A stretch of DNA of 64,000 nt from Agrobacterium tumefaciens (GTDB lineage Bacteria; Pseudomonadota; Alphaproteobacteria; Rhizobiales; Rhizobiaceae): NCBI RefSeq assembly GCF_005221325.1, contig NZ_CP039888.1:1488001-1552000 (forward strand), written 5' to 3'. Both the position numbers and the translations under genes were made by a program. Below the pieces are notes generated by a model. The model had not been told where the DNA came from and did not search any database. It was given only the letters and a program-made list of their open reading frames with translations. Shown one piece after another: positions 46,636-55,395 of this stretch. Numbering within the stretch: position 1 is the first letter of the stretch; every line of letters starts with the position of its first letter.

Positions 46636-48741
46636 ATGCGCCCGGCCATTCTCGATCCGCTGTTTGCTTCGGTTTCCACCCTTGCCGGTGTGGGGCCGAA
46701 GCTCGCCGATCTTCTGGCGAAATTGTTGAGCCGGGAAAGTGCCGATGACACACGCGTCATCGATCTCCTCTTCCACGCCCCGTCGAATGTCATCGACCGC
46801 CGCAACCGCCCTGGCATCGCGCTGGCCGCACCGGGCGCCATTGTCACCATTCAGGGACGCGTCGACCGGCACCAGCCGCCGCCATCAGGCAATCGCTCTG
46901 CGCCCTATCGGGTTTTCCTGCATGACGAGACCGGCGAACTGGCGCTGACCTTCTTCCGCGCCAAGGGCGACTGGCTGTCCAAGGCCCTGCCCGTCGACGA
47001 AGAAGTGCTCGTCAGCGGCAAGGTGGACTGGTTCAACGGCCGCGCCTCCATGGTGCATCCGGATTTCATGGTGAAGCTTTCCGAGGCGGAAAACCTGCCG
47101 CTGGTCGAGGCCGTTTACCCCATGACCGCCGGGCTATCCCGTAAAGTGCTGCGGCGGGCGATCGAAGGCGGGCTGTCGAAGCTGCCCGACTTTCCGGAAT
47201 GGATAGACGAAACCTTGAAGGCCCGGCAGGGCTTCGGCGATGTCGCCTCAAGCTTCCGCGAGCTGCATGACCCGCGCGATAGCGCTGATATCGAACCGCA
47301 GGCCCCGGCGCGCAGGCGGCTGGCCTATGACGAATTCCTCGCCGGGCAATTGTCACTGGCGCTGGTGCGTCAAAGGTTGCGCAAGGTGGCGGGCCAGCCG
47401 ATACGCGCCAAGGGCGATATCGCCGCAAAAATCCTGTCTCAACTGCCCTTCTCGCTGACGGCAAGCCAGAGCGCGGCGGTGAAGGATATTCTGACCGATA
47501 TGGCCGGCGAAGACCGTATGTTACGGCTGCTGCAGGGCGATGTCGGTGCGGGTAAGACACTGGTGGCGCTGATGGCCATGGCGACAGCGGTGGAGGCCGG
47601 CGGACAGGCGGTGCTGATGGCGCCAACCGAAATCCTCGCCCGCCAGCACTACGCCACCATCTCCAAGCTCGCTCAGGCGGCCGGCATCACCGTCGAGGTC
47701 CTGACCGGCCGCACCAAAGGCAAGGAGCGACGTGAGATCGAGGAGCGGGTGGCCTCCGGCGAAGCGCAGATCGTCATCGGCACACACGCACTGTTTCAGG
47801 ACAGCGTGAGTTACAAAAACCTCGTGCTGGCCGTGGTGGACGAGCAGCACCGTTTCGGCGTACACCAGCGCCTGCGTCTCACCGCCAAGGGCATCACGCC
47901 GCATATGCTGGTCATGACCGCCACCCCCATTCCGCGCACGCTTGTCCTGGCCGCTTTCGGAGACATGGATGTCTCCAAGCTCACCGAAAAACCGGCCGGC
48001 CGCAAACCCATCCAGACCGTGACCATCCCCACTGATCGCATCGGCGACATTGTCGAGCGTCTGCGTGCGGCGCTGAAGGATGGCAAGAAGGCCTACTGGA
48101 TCTGCCCGCTGGTGGAGGAAACGGAGGAATCCGACCTCATGTCGGCGGAAGAGCGCCATGCGGTTCTGTCGCAGATGCTCGGCGCAAATATTGGCCTGAT
48201 CCACGGACGCATGAGCGGCCCGGAGAAGGATTCCGCTATGCTGGCCTTCAAGAGCGGCGAAACCCGGCTGCTGGTGGCGACGACCGTGGTGGAAGTGGGC
48301 GTGGACGTTCCGGATGCCACGATCATGGTCATCGAACATGCCGAACGTTTCGGCCTTGCCCAGCTGCACCAGCTGCGCGGTCGCGTGGGGCGCGGCGACG
48401 AGGCCTCCACCTGCATCCTGCTCTACAAAGGCCCGCTCAGCGAAAACGGCCGCGCCCGGCTTTCCATCCTGCGCGACAGCGAAGACGGCTTCCTGATTGC
48501 GGAAGAAGACCTGAAATTGCGCGGCGAAGGCGAGCTGCTCGGCACCCGCCAATCCGGCACACCGGGTTTTCGCATCGCCAGCCTCGAGGCCCATGCTGAC
48601 CTTCTTGAAATCGCCCGCAAGGACGCGGCTTACGTCATAGAGCGCGATCCTGAACTCACAGGCCCACGCGGCGAAAGCCTGCGCACCCTGCTCTACCTGC
48701 ATCGCCGCGACGAAGCGATCCGCTTCCTGCACGCCGGCTGA
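46636..48741 (+). CDS. recG: ATP-dependent DNA helicase RecG
   Basis: 701 residues. The N-terminal wedge domain (OB fold, about 60-150) is followed by the SF2 helicase core: LLQGDVGAGKTLVALMAMAT (Walker A), DEQHRFGVHQR, TATPIPRTLV, RLLVATTVVEVGVDVP and LHQLRGRVGRGDEAS. RecG reverses stalled replication forks and processes R-loops. ATG at 46636, divergent from sdhE-mfd across 189 bases that hold the two promoters. No unusual features. Confidence 0.97.
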   Translation: MRPAILDPLFASVSTLAGVGPKLADLLAKLLSRESADDTRVIDLLFHAPSNVIDRRNRPGIALAAPGAIVTIQGRVDRHQPPPSGNRSAPYRVFLHDETGELALTFFRAKGDWLSKALPVDEEVLVSGKVDWFNGRASMVHPDFMVKLSEAENLPLVEAVYPMTAGLSRKVLRRAIEGGLSKLPDFPEWIDETLKARQGFGDVASSFRELHDPRDSADIEPQAPARRRLAYDEFLAGQLSLALVRQRLRKVAGQPIRAKGDIAAKILSQLPFSLTASQSAAVKDILTDMAGEDRMLRLLQGDVGAGKTLVALMAMATAVEAGGQAVLMAPTEILARQHYATISKLAQAAGITVEVLTGRTKGKERREIEERVASGEAQIVIGTHALFQDSVSYKNLVLAVVDEQHRFGVHQRLRLTAKGITPHMLVMTATPIPRTLVLAAFGDMDVSKLTEKPAGRKPIQTVTIPTDRIGDIVERLRAALKDGKKAYWICPLVEETEESDLMSAEERHAVLSQMLGANIGLIHGRMSGPEKDSAMLAFKSGETRLLVATTVVEVGVDVPDATIMVIEHAERFGLAQLHQLRGRVGRGDEASTCILLYKGPLSENGRARLSILRDSEDGFLIAEEDLKLRGEGELLGTRQSGTPGFRIASLEAHADLLEIARKDAAYVIERDPELTGPRGESLRTLLYLHRRDEAIRFLHAG

Positions 48742-48752
48742 AAGTGACCGCC

Positions 48753-49025
48753 ATGAACATGATCGACCCCCGCCGCCCGCCACCCGCCTTCCGCAAGGGC
48801 TACGCGCTCTGCTCGCCGCAAAACATCCTGCAGCCCGAGACATTTGCGAAAAGCGAGAAAAAGGCGATCGGCAAAGCGTTCAAGAAGCCCGGCCGCAAGA
48901 AGGCATGGGCGGAGGCGCTGGAACAGGGCTGGAGCGTGCGGCTGGTCTATATGCGGCTTTTCGTTCCGGTTTTCCACGCGACGAATACGGGGACAGAGGT
49001 GGACGATCTCGATGACGAGGATTGA
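48753..49025 (+). CDS. Conserved hypothetical protein downstream of recG
   Basis: 90 residues from ATG at 48753 (MNMIDPRRPPPAFRKGYALC); a GTG at 48744 is also in frame. It is basic in the middle (FKKPGRKKAWAEALEQG) and ends in an acidic run (DDLDDED). It starts 11 bases after the recG stop, so it is probably co-transcribed. No domain is recognised. A RIME-like element follows at 83 bases. Confidence 0.6.
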   Translation: MNMIDPRRPPPAFRKGYALCSPQNILQPETFAKSEKKAIGKAFKKPGRKKAWAEALEQGWSVRLVYMRLFVPVFHATNTGTEVDDLDDED

Positions 49026-49454
49026 TTTGGGAGCCTTGAAGAGAGTTTGGCCAGATGTGAGTTTTCGGGAGGTTATCCATTCGGATTTGACCAGAGGGTG
49101 CGTGAGGCTTACCCCCCTCTGCCCTGCCGGGCATCTCCCCCACAAGGAGGGAGATCGGCAAGCGGCGCTGCCGTCACTTCGTTCGCGGACGGTGAGATGG
49201 GCGAGACTGGACCACGAGTCGATCTCCCCCCTTGTGGGGGAGATGCCCGGCAGGGCAGAGGGGGGTAAGCCTCACGCGCCGTCAGCCCCTTGTCAGTGCG
49301 CCCCTAAAAGGTGAATGCTTTCATTGTCCCGATCATTCTTGGTTCTCTATGATCATTTGTGAACCACCTTGGTTGGTCAAGGTTTAGACCGTAGCTTGCT
49401 ATGACGCATGAGGCGGACTATTTTTCCGCTAGAGACTGAACACGGGAACTAGCC
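49026..49454. other. Intergenic region holding the second RIME-like element
   Basis: 429 bases; 49109-49268 is the repeat annotated separately. The right-hand part (49269-49454) has an imperfect dyad (GAACCACCTTGGTTGGTC near 49362) that could be an operator for the antitoxin remnant. No gene or RNA was recognised. Confidence 0.5.
49109..49268. repeat. RIME-like palindromic element, copy 2
   Basis: 160 bases, the same length as copy 1 at 42421. Ends again TTACCCCCCTCTGCCCTGCC and its complement. Offset 33 from each end differs from copy 1 but stays paired (T/A in copy 1, A/T here). A single mismatch sits at offset 39. The inner hairpin has a different sequence (CCGTC/GACGG) from copy 1 but keeps pairing. 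Confidence 0.85.
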
Positions 49455-49667
49455 ATGCCGATATCCGTGACCGAATTAAAAGGCCAGTTTACTGAACCGG
49501 CGCGCCGTGCCGAAGCAGGCGACGAAATCAATACAGTGGCGGATGCGAAGTCCCGCAAGGCCGCGTTGGAAAAAATACGGGCCGCCATCGCGCATAACAC
49601 CAATGACGGACCGAATGCCGCGCAAAGTCGGGACTTCCTCTATGACGAATACGGCCTGAGTATCTAA
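49455..49667 (+). pseudogene. Decayed Phd/YefM-type antitoxin without its toxin
   Basis: 70 residues with an intact ATG and stop. The start (MPISVTELKGQFTEPARRAE, then AGDEI) is the Phd antitoxin DNA-binding beginning; the end (RKAALEKIRAAIA then DFLYDEYGLSI) is the usual toxin-wrapping tail of rhizobial members. The expected middle segment of roughly 15-20 residues (the strand with the 'RHGHAVVRLV'-like sequence) is missing, so this looks like an in-frame deletion. No VapC or Doc-like toxin follows; the DUF502 gene overlaps its end by 4 bases on the other strand. Confidence 0.6.
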
Positions 49668-50332
49668 ACCGGCGCAATCACCTTCGGCGGCGTGAAATCA
49701 GGTGCCACCAGACCACCTGATATCAACAGCTTCGCCGCGTCCTCCGGCGTCATGTCCAGCATGACGATCTTGTCTTTCGGCACGAACAGCAGGAAACCCG
49801 CCGTTGGCACCGGGGTCGGCGGCAGGAAGACGGCGACCATCTGTTGGCCCATCTCGTTGAAACGGTGGGCAAGCTCGCCCTTGACTTCCGAAGATACGAA
49901 CACCATCGCCCAAGTGCCGGAAGAGGGAAATTCGATCAGGCCGACTTTCTTGAAGGAGTTCGAATGCTCTTTCAGCACGGATTCGAACAGCTGCTTGATG
50001 CTCTTATAGATCGGCCGCACCAGCGGCATGCGGTTGAGAACGGATTCGCCGACGCCGAATATCCACTTGCCGATCAGGTTATTGCCGAGAAAACCGATGA
50101 GCGTGATGCCGATGACGGCGATCAGCAGGCCGAAGCCGGGGATTGCTACATCGAAATATTGCTCGGGATCGTAACGGGCGGGAATATAGGGCTTAACCCA
50201 GCTATCCGCCCATTGCAGGAAACTCCACACCAGCCACATGGTGATGGTGACGGGCGCAAGGATGAGGACGCCCGTGAGGAAGCTGTTGCGCAGGCGGGCT
50301 GCGAATGAAATTTTGACTGGAATATCGGTCAT
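49664..50332 (-). CDS. DUF502 family membrane protein
   Basis: 222 residues. Two membrane segments near the start (about 15-37 and 65-85) flank a short periplasmic loop with DPEQYFDVAIPGF. The cytoplasmic or exposed C-terminal domain has NRMPLVRPIYKSIKQLFESV and FLPPTPVPTAGFLLFVPKDK, both typical of DUF502. Function is unknown in bacteria; plant relatives (LCV/COV) act in vascular patterning. The C-terminus overlaps the antitoxin remnant by 4 bases on the opposite strand. It follows the acetyltransferase gene at 13 bases. Confidence 0.88.
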   Translation of the reverse strand: MTDIPVKISFAARLRNSFLTGVLILAPVTITMWLVWSFLQWADSWVKPYIPARYDPEQYFDVAIPGFGLLIAVIGITLIGFLGNNLIGKWIFGVGESVLNRMPLVRPIYKSIKQLFESVLKEHSNSFKKVGLIEFPSSGTWAMVFVSSEVKGELAHRFNEMGQQMVAVFLPPTPVPTAGFLLFVPKDKIVMLDMTPEDAAKLLISGGLVAPDFTPPKVIAPV

Positions 50333-50345
50333 TTACCGTTCGGAA

Positions 50346-50849
50346 TTAAGCGTTGTCGCCATCGAAACCCGGATGAAAACCGACAATGCCGGATGGAGTT
50401 CCGCCATGCAAGCGAAGAACTGTGAAATATTCGTCAGGAATCCCCTCGGCACTCAGGCCCTCGACGGGACGAAAACCGAAGCGGCCGTAGTATGCGGGAT
50501 CGCCGACAACGACGCAGCCGGCAGCGCTCAGCCGCTCCAGCGCGGCAAGTCCTTCGCGCGCCAGCTTTGACCCGACACCCTCACCCTGCCTTTCCGGCGT
50601 GACGGAGAGCGGCGCGAGGCAGAACCAGCCGGTCTCGCCGCTTGACAGCGTCACCGGCGAGAAACCGACATGGCCGACGATGCCTTCGCTGTCTTCCGCC
50701 ACCAGTGAAACCGTCAGTGCGCCAGCTTCCCGCAGCCGCGCGACGATCAGTTGTTCTGTCCCGCTGCGGTGTTCGACGTTACGGAAGGCATCTTCCGTTA
50801 CGCGAGCGATCGCTTCCTCGTCACCCTGCCGTTCCGGCCGGATTATCAT
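50346..50849 (-). CDS. GNAT family N-acetyltransferase (YhbS-like)
   Basis: 167 residues. It starts MIIRPERQGDEEAIARVTED and contains motif A as LSVTPERQGEGVGSKLAREG (about 90-110, Q/R-x-x-G-x-G), followed by VVGDPAYYGRFGFRP, the YhbS pattern. The substrate is unknown. The start codon overlaps the glmS stop as ATGA, hence translational coupling with glmS. It is followed closely by the DUF502 gene. Confidence 0.88.
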   Translation of the reverse strand: MIIRPERQGDEEAIARVTEDAFRNVEHRSGTEQLIVARLREAGALTVSLVAEDSEGIVGHVGFSPVTLSSGETGWFCLAPLSVTPERQGEGVGSKLAREGLAALERLSAAGCVVVGDPAYYGRFGFRPVEGLSAEGIPDEYFTVLRLHGGTPSGIVGFHPGFDGDNA

Positions 50850-52672
50850 TCCACCGTTACCGATTTTGCCAGATTACGCGGCTGGTCCACATCCGTGCCC
50901 ATGAAGACGGCGGTGTGATAGGCGAGCAGCTGGATCGGCAGCGAAAAGACCATCGGCGCTATAAGCTCGTCGACATTGGGCAGCGTGATTGTCGCCATGG
51001 TGTCGAGCTTGGAGGCTGCGGCCCCCTTCTCATCGGTGATGAAGATGATGCGGCCGCCGCGCGCTGCGACTTCCTGCATGTTCGATATGGTCTTTTCGAA
51101 GAAGCGGTCGTGAGGCGCAATGACGATAACAGGCATGTTCTCGTCGATCAGCGCGATCGGCCCGTGCTTCAGCTCGCCGGCGGCATAACCTTCGGCGTGG
51201 ATATAGGAAATTTCCTTGAGCTTCAGCGCGCCTTCCAGCGCCAGCGGGAAGCTGGTGCCGCGGCCGAGATAAAGCACATCCTTGAAGCGCGACAGATCGC
51301 GCGACAAAGCCTCGATCTGCGGCTGGATGATGTTCAGCACCTTGCTCATGATGCGCGGCATCTCGATCAGATGCTGCACCAGTTGCTTTTCCTCACCCGG
51401 TTTCAGCGTGCCGCGCGCCTTGCCCGCGGCAACGGCAAGCGAAGCGAGCACGGCAAGCTGGCAGGTGAAGGCCTTGGTGGAGGCGACCCCGATTTCCGGA
51501 CCGGCGAGGATCGGAAAGATCGCATCCGATTCACGGGCCATGGTCGATTCGCGGGTATTGACCACCGCGCCGATCTTCAAGCCTTCCTGCTGGCAATAAC
51601 GCAGGGCCGCCAGCGTATCGGCGGTTTCGCCCGATTGCGAAATGAACAGCGCCGCCTGCGTGGGGACGAGCGGGATTTCGCGATAACGGAACTCCGAGGC
51701 GACATCGATTTCCACCGGCAGGCGCGCATAACGCTCGAACCAGTATTTGCCGATCAGGCCGGAGAGATAGGCCGTGCCGCAGGCGGAAATGGCAAGGCCG
51801 GAAAGCTTGGCGAAATCGATCGCCTTGTCGGCATCCTTCACGGTCTTGGTGGAGAAATCCACGTAATGGCTGAGCGCATGGGAAATCACTTCCGGCTGCT
51901 CGTAGATTTCCTTTTCCATGAAGTGGCGATGATTGCCCTTGTCAACCACAAAGGCCGTCGCCTGCGAGATCTGCCGCTCGCGCTTCACCGGTTTGCCGGA
52001 GAAATCGATGATTTCCGCACCTTGCCGAGTGATGATGGCGCAGTCGCCATCCACCAGATAGGTGATCTCATTGGTAAAGGGCGACAGCGCGATGGCATCC
52101 GACCCCAGGAACATTTCTCCCCGGCCGTAACCGACGGCAAGCGGCGGGCCGGAACGGGCCGAAAGCAGCGTGTCGGGATCATCCTTGAACATCACGACCA
52201 GCGCATAGGCGCCGGTAACGCGGTTCAGCATCTTCAGCATCGCTTCGCGATGGCCAAGCCCTTCGCTGGTATATTTCGCCAGAAGCTGCGCCACCACTTC
52301 GGTGTCGGTCTGGGTGGTGAAGGTAGCGCCCTCGGCGGTCAGCTCCTCGCGCAGCTCGGCAAAGTTCTCGATGATGCCGTTGTGAACGACGGCAACGCCC
52401 TCAACGAAATGCGGATGGGCATTGGTCTCGTTCGGCACGCCATGTGTCGCCCAGCGGGTGTGGGCAATACCGACCACGCCCGGCAGCGGCTTTTCCGAAA
52501 CCAGCTTTTCCAGATTGAACAGCTTGCCTTCGGCCCGGCGGCGATCCATCGCGCCATTGTCGATGGTGGCGACACCCGCCGAATCGTAACCGCGATATTC
52601 GAGACGCTTCAGCGCATCGACAAGCCGTTCAGCAACGGGCTGGGTTCCGACAATTCCGACAATTCCGCACAT
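50846..52672 (-). CDS. glmS: Glutamine-fructose-6-phosphate aminotransferase
   Basis: 608 residues. Makes glucosamine-6-phosphate, the first committed step of UDP-GlcNAc synthesis. The N-terminal class II glutamine amidotransferase begins MCGIVGIVG with the nucleophile Cys2; RWATHG and the NGIIENFAELREEL loop follow. Two SIS sugar-isomerase domains (about 285-425 and 455-595) carry SQSGETADTLAAL and the C-terminal ARNLAKSVTVE. No ribozyme-type leader is seen, as expected outside Gram-positives. Downstream of glmU in the same direction. Confidence 0.97.
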   Translation of the reverse strand: MCGIVGIVGTQPVAERLVDALKRLEYRGYDSAGVATIDNGAMDRRRAEGKLFNLEKLVSEKPLPGVVGIAHTRWATHGVPNETNAHPHFVEGVAVVHNGIIENFAELREELTAEGATFTTQTDTEVVAQLLAKYTSEGLGHREAMLKMLNRVTGAYALVVMFKDDPDTLLSARSGPPLAVGYGRGEMFLGSDAIALSPFTNEITYLVDGDCAIITRQGAEIIDFSGKPVKRERQISQATAFVVDKGNHRHFMEKEIYEQPEVISHALSHYVDFSTKTVKDADKAIDFAKLSGLAISACGTAYLSGLIGKYWFERYARLPVEIDVASEFRYREIPLVPTQAALFISQSGETADTLAALRYCQQEGLKIGAVVNTRESTMARESDAIFPILAGPEIGVASTKAFTCQLAVLASLAVAAGKARGTLKPGEEKQLVQHLIEMPRIMSKVLNIIQPQIEALSRDLSRFKDVLYLGRGTSFPLALEGALKLKEISYIHAEGYAAGELKHGPIALIDENMPVIVIAPHDRFFEKTISNMQEVAARGGRIIFITDEKGAAASKLDTMATITLPNVDELIAPMVFSLPIQLLAYHTAVFMGTDVDQPRNLAKSVTVE

Positions 52673-52876
52673 ATATTTCTCCAGACGGCGATCTCTTCGC
52701 CGAAACTTCCAGAGTATTTCCGCCTTTCCCTGAAATGCGAAAATACTCCCCTTTTTTGTTCTGACGCTTTTCCGGACGTAAAACCGCTGCGCAGTTTTGC
52801 TGGAAATGCTTTAACCGTTTCCGTGAAATCGGCAATTATGCCGCCGGTCACTTTCGGTATCGCTCGGTAACGTCCC

Positions 52877-54238
52877 TCAGGACGATTTTTTCGTGGCTTC
52901 CTTAAGCGCTTTCGCCCGCTCGCGCACAATGGTTGCACGGCCCGGCTTGACCTCCTGGCGCGCGCGCCCGAAAGCCAGCGCATCGGCGGGCACATCATCG
53001 GTAATGACGCTGCCGGAGGCGATATAGGCCCCCTCACCGATCGTCACCGGCGCAACCAGCGAAGAGTTGGACCCCACGAAGCTGTTCGCACCGATCCGCG
53101 TTTCGGCCTTGTTATAACCATCGTAATTGCAGGTAATAGTGCCAGCACCGATATTGCTGCCCGCGCCGATGAAGGCATCACCGATATAGGTCAGATGATT
53201 GACCTTGGCGCCTTCGCCGATTTCAGCCTTCTTGACCTCGCAGAAATTGCCGACCTTGGCATTGGCATGCAGGTTCGCACCCGGCCGCAGCCGCGCATAG
53301 GGACCGACCGTCGCCCCTTGCGCGACATGAGCGCCTTCGAGATGCGAGAAGGCATGGATCACGGCGCCCGGCTCGATTGTCACGCCGGGTCCGAAGACGA
53401 CATTCGGTTCGATCAGTGCATCCTGCCCGATCTTGGTGTCGAAGGACAGGAACACGGTCTCAGGCGCGATCATCGATACACCATCCACCATCAATTCATG
53501 GCGGCGGCGCTCCTGCCAGAGCTTTTCGATAAAGGCCAGTTCGGCGCGGTTGTTGCAGCCGACCAGTTCATTTTCCGGCGCATCGATGGCAACCGCACGG
53601 CGGCCGAGCGAGCGGGCTATCTCGACGATGTCGGTCAGATAATATTCGCCCTTCACATTGCTGTTGCCGATCCGGCCGAGCAGATCGAGCGCATTGCGGC
53701 CATTGACCGCCATCAGACCGCTGTTGCACCAGGTCACCTTGCGCTCTTCGTCGGTAGCGTCCTTTTCCTCACGGATCGCTACCAGCTCGCCATTCTCGAC
53801 CAGAAGCCGGCCATAACCCGTGGGTCGCTCGGTGTGAAAACCGATCACGGCAACGTCGGCACCGGCCGCAATCGCCTCACGCGCCCGGTCGAGCGTTGCG
53901 GAAGTGATGAGCGGCACGTCGCCATAAGCGACGATCAGGTCGTCAAAACCACGCTCGATGGCGGCGCGGGCGGCGAGAACCGCGTGACCGGTGCCCTTGC
54001 GTTCCGTCTGAAGGAAGGCTTCGACCTCAAGGCCCGGCAGGCTCGCGGCCGCAGCGACATTATCGGCATCGCGCCCGACGACAAGCGCCACCGTGCCGAC
54101 ACCCGATCCAGCCACCGCCTGCACCACATGCGTGATCATCGGACGCCCGGCGACCGGATGCAGCACCTTGGATTTCGACGATTTCATGCGCGTGCTGTCG
54201 CCCGCTGCGAGAATAACGGCTAGAGAGCTGCGCTCCAT
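52877..54238 (-). CDS. glmU: Bifunctional GlcNAc-1-P uridyltransferase / GlcN-1-P acetyltransferase
   Basis: 453 residues from ATG at 54238, preceded by GGAGG 4 bases upstream. The N-terminal nucleotidyltransferase opens [20 protein letters not shown], where the usual LAAGxGTRM is slightly altered (D-S for x-G). The C-terminal left-handed beta-helix (about 250-430) contains hexapeptide repeats and the active-site [20 protein letters not shown] and NHLTYIGDA. It catalyses the last two steps to UDP-GlcNAc for peptidoglycan and lipopolysaccharide. It lies 204 bases upstream of glmS. Confidence 0.97.
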   Translation of the reverse strand: MERSSLAVILAAGDSTRMKSSKSKVLHPVAGRPMITHVVQAVAGSGVGTVALVVGRDADNVAAAASLPGLEVEAFLQTERKGTGHAVLAARAAIERGFDDLIVAYGDVPLITSATLDRAREAIAAGADVAVIGFHTERPTGYGRLLVENGELVAIREEKDATDEERKVTWCNSGLMAVNGRNALDLLGRIGNSNVKGEYYLTDIVEIARSLGRRAVAIDAPENELVGCNNRAELAFIEKLWQERRRHELMVDGVSMIAPETVFLSFDTKIGQDALIEPNVVFGPGVTIEPGAVIHAFSHLEGAHVAQGATVGPYARLRPGANLHANAKVGNFCEVKKAEIGEGAKVNHLTYIGDAFIGAGSNIGAGTITCNYDGYNKAETRIGANSFVGSNSSLVAPVTIGEGAYIASGSVITDDVPADALAFGRARQEVKPGRATIVRERAKALKEATKKSS

Positions 54239-54445
54239 AAGACCTCCAACACCTGCCACCCGCCGCAGGGCGGATGGGACAAGGGCATATGTTTGACTTC
54301 ACACCGTCCGGCCAGCCGGAAAGGCGCATCGGTAATCTATTCCGGCATTGCTATAACGGCGGCCCGCTTAAGAAACCATGCAAATCCCAACCAAAATTTC
54401 CGCAGCGATTTTCATCAAACGTGATCAGCGGCGGAAGGCTGTGAT

Positions 54446-55183
54446 CTATTTGCGGGAATTGCGGGCGGTGAATTGCAGGATCTGCTGGCGGCCGTTTTCG
54501 ATCAGCCTTTCCATTTCACGGCGGGCACCCGCCTCGTCGCGCAGGCGAAATGCCTCGACGAGCTTCAGATGCGAAGCGGACACGTCGGAAATCTCGTGGG
54601 GGTCCGCTTCCGGGTTGCTCATGCGGAAAATGCCCACAAGCGCCGCCTTGATCAATGAACCGACGGTGCGCATGAACGGATTGCCGGACATTTCGGTAAT
54701 GAGCACATGGAAACTCATATCCGCAAGCGCGCGCTTTTCCTTGGAATAAGCGGTATTGCCCATCTCGTTGGCATAGGCGGCAAGCTTGGCGATATCGGCG
54801 TCCTTTGCCCTGATGGCGGCCAGTCCCGCACCATAGGGTTCGAAAGCCTGGCGTATATCGTAAAGATGCAACAGGAACTCGTCGCTCACACCCGCCTCGA
54901 AATGCCAGAGCAGCACTTCGCTATCGAACATGTTCCAGCTTTCACGCTCCGTCACGCGGGTGCCGATACGCGCTTTGGGGGAAATCATGCCCTTGGCGGT
55001 CAGCGTCTTCATCGCTTCGCGCAGCACCGTGCGGGATACTTTCAGCCGTTCCATCAAATCGGCATCACCCGGCAGGATGTCACCCGTCTTGAAGGTGCCG
55101 GAGACGATATCGAGACCCAGCTTGTGAACGACCTGTGCATGATTTGTCCGCAGCTTTCGAAAACCAATCGCTGCATCGAGCAT
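54446..55183 (-). CDS. FadR-subfamily GntR transcriptional regulator
   Basis: 245 residues from ATG at 55183 (MLDAAIGFRKLRTNHAQVVH); a TTG at 55195 is in frame. The winged helix (about 15-80) has SGTFKTGDILPGDADLMERL then KVSRTVLREAMKTLTAKGMI. The FCD effector domain (about 100-225) has the metal-binding Asp/His pattern (LYDIRQAFEP and FHVLITEMSGNP). It lies downstream of, and in the same direction as, the BMP-type ABC genes, 212 bases apart, and may regulate them; this is inferred from position. The ligand is unknown. Confidence 0.9.
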   Translation of the reverse strand: MLDAAIGFRKLRTNHAQVVHKLGLDIVSGTFKTGDILPGDADLMERLKVSRTVLREAMKTLTAKGMISPKARIGTRVTERESWNMFDSEVLLWHFEAGVSDEFLLHLYDIRQAFEPYGAGLAAIRAKDADIAKLAAYANEMGNTAYSKEKRALADMSFHVLITEMSGNPFMRTVGSLIKAALVGIFRMSNPEADPHEISDVSASHLKLVEAFRLRDEAGARREMERLIENGRQQILQFTARNSRK

Positions 55184-55395
55184 TCCGCGCTGCAAATGTC
55201 ATGTCCTTCCGTTCGGCTGGCGATCTCAAAAATCGCGCCAGACGTGTGTATTTCAAGTCAGACTATAGTGAAAAACATCAAGTCGCGTGAAAAGCAAAGG
55301 CAAACTTCATCCGCACAGTAAAACGCATGAAAATAAGCAAAGCCGCACATGAACTTCATGTGCGGCCTGTCATCACCAATGGGCGAAAATCCGCA

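Noticed and set aside
42421..49268. Repeats considered as a CRISPR array or transposon ends
   Set aside because: Only two copies, 6.5 kb apart, with no regular spacing, no spacers, no cas genes and no transposase between them; the genes between are core mfd and recG.
50642..52870. 742-codon open frame on the plus strand opposite glmS
   Set aside because: Antisense shadow of glmS; no recognisable domain or start signal.
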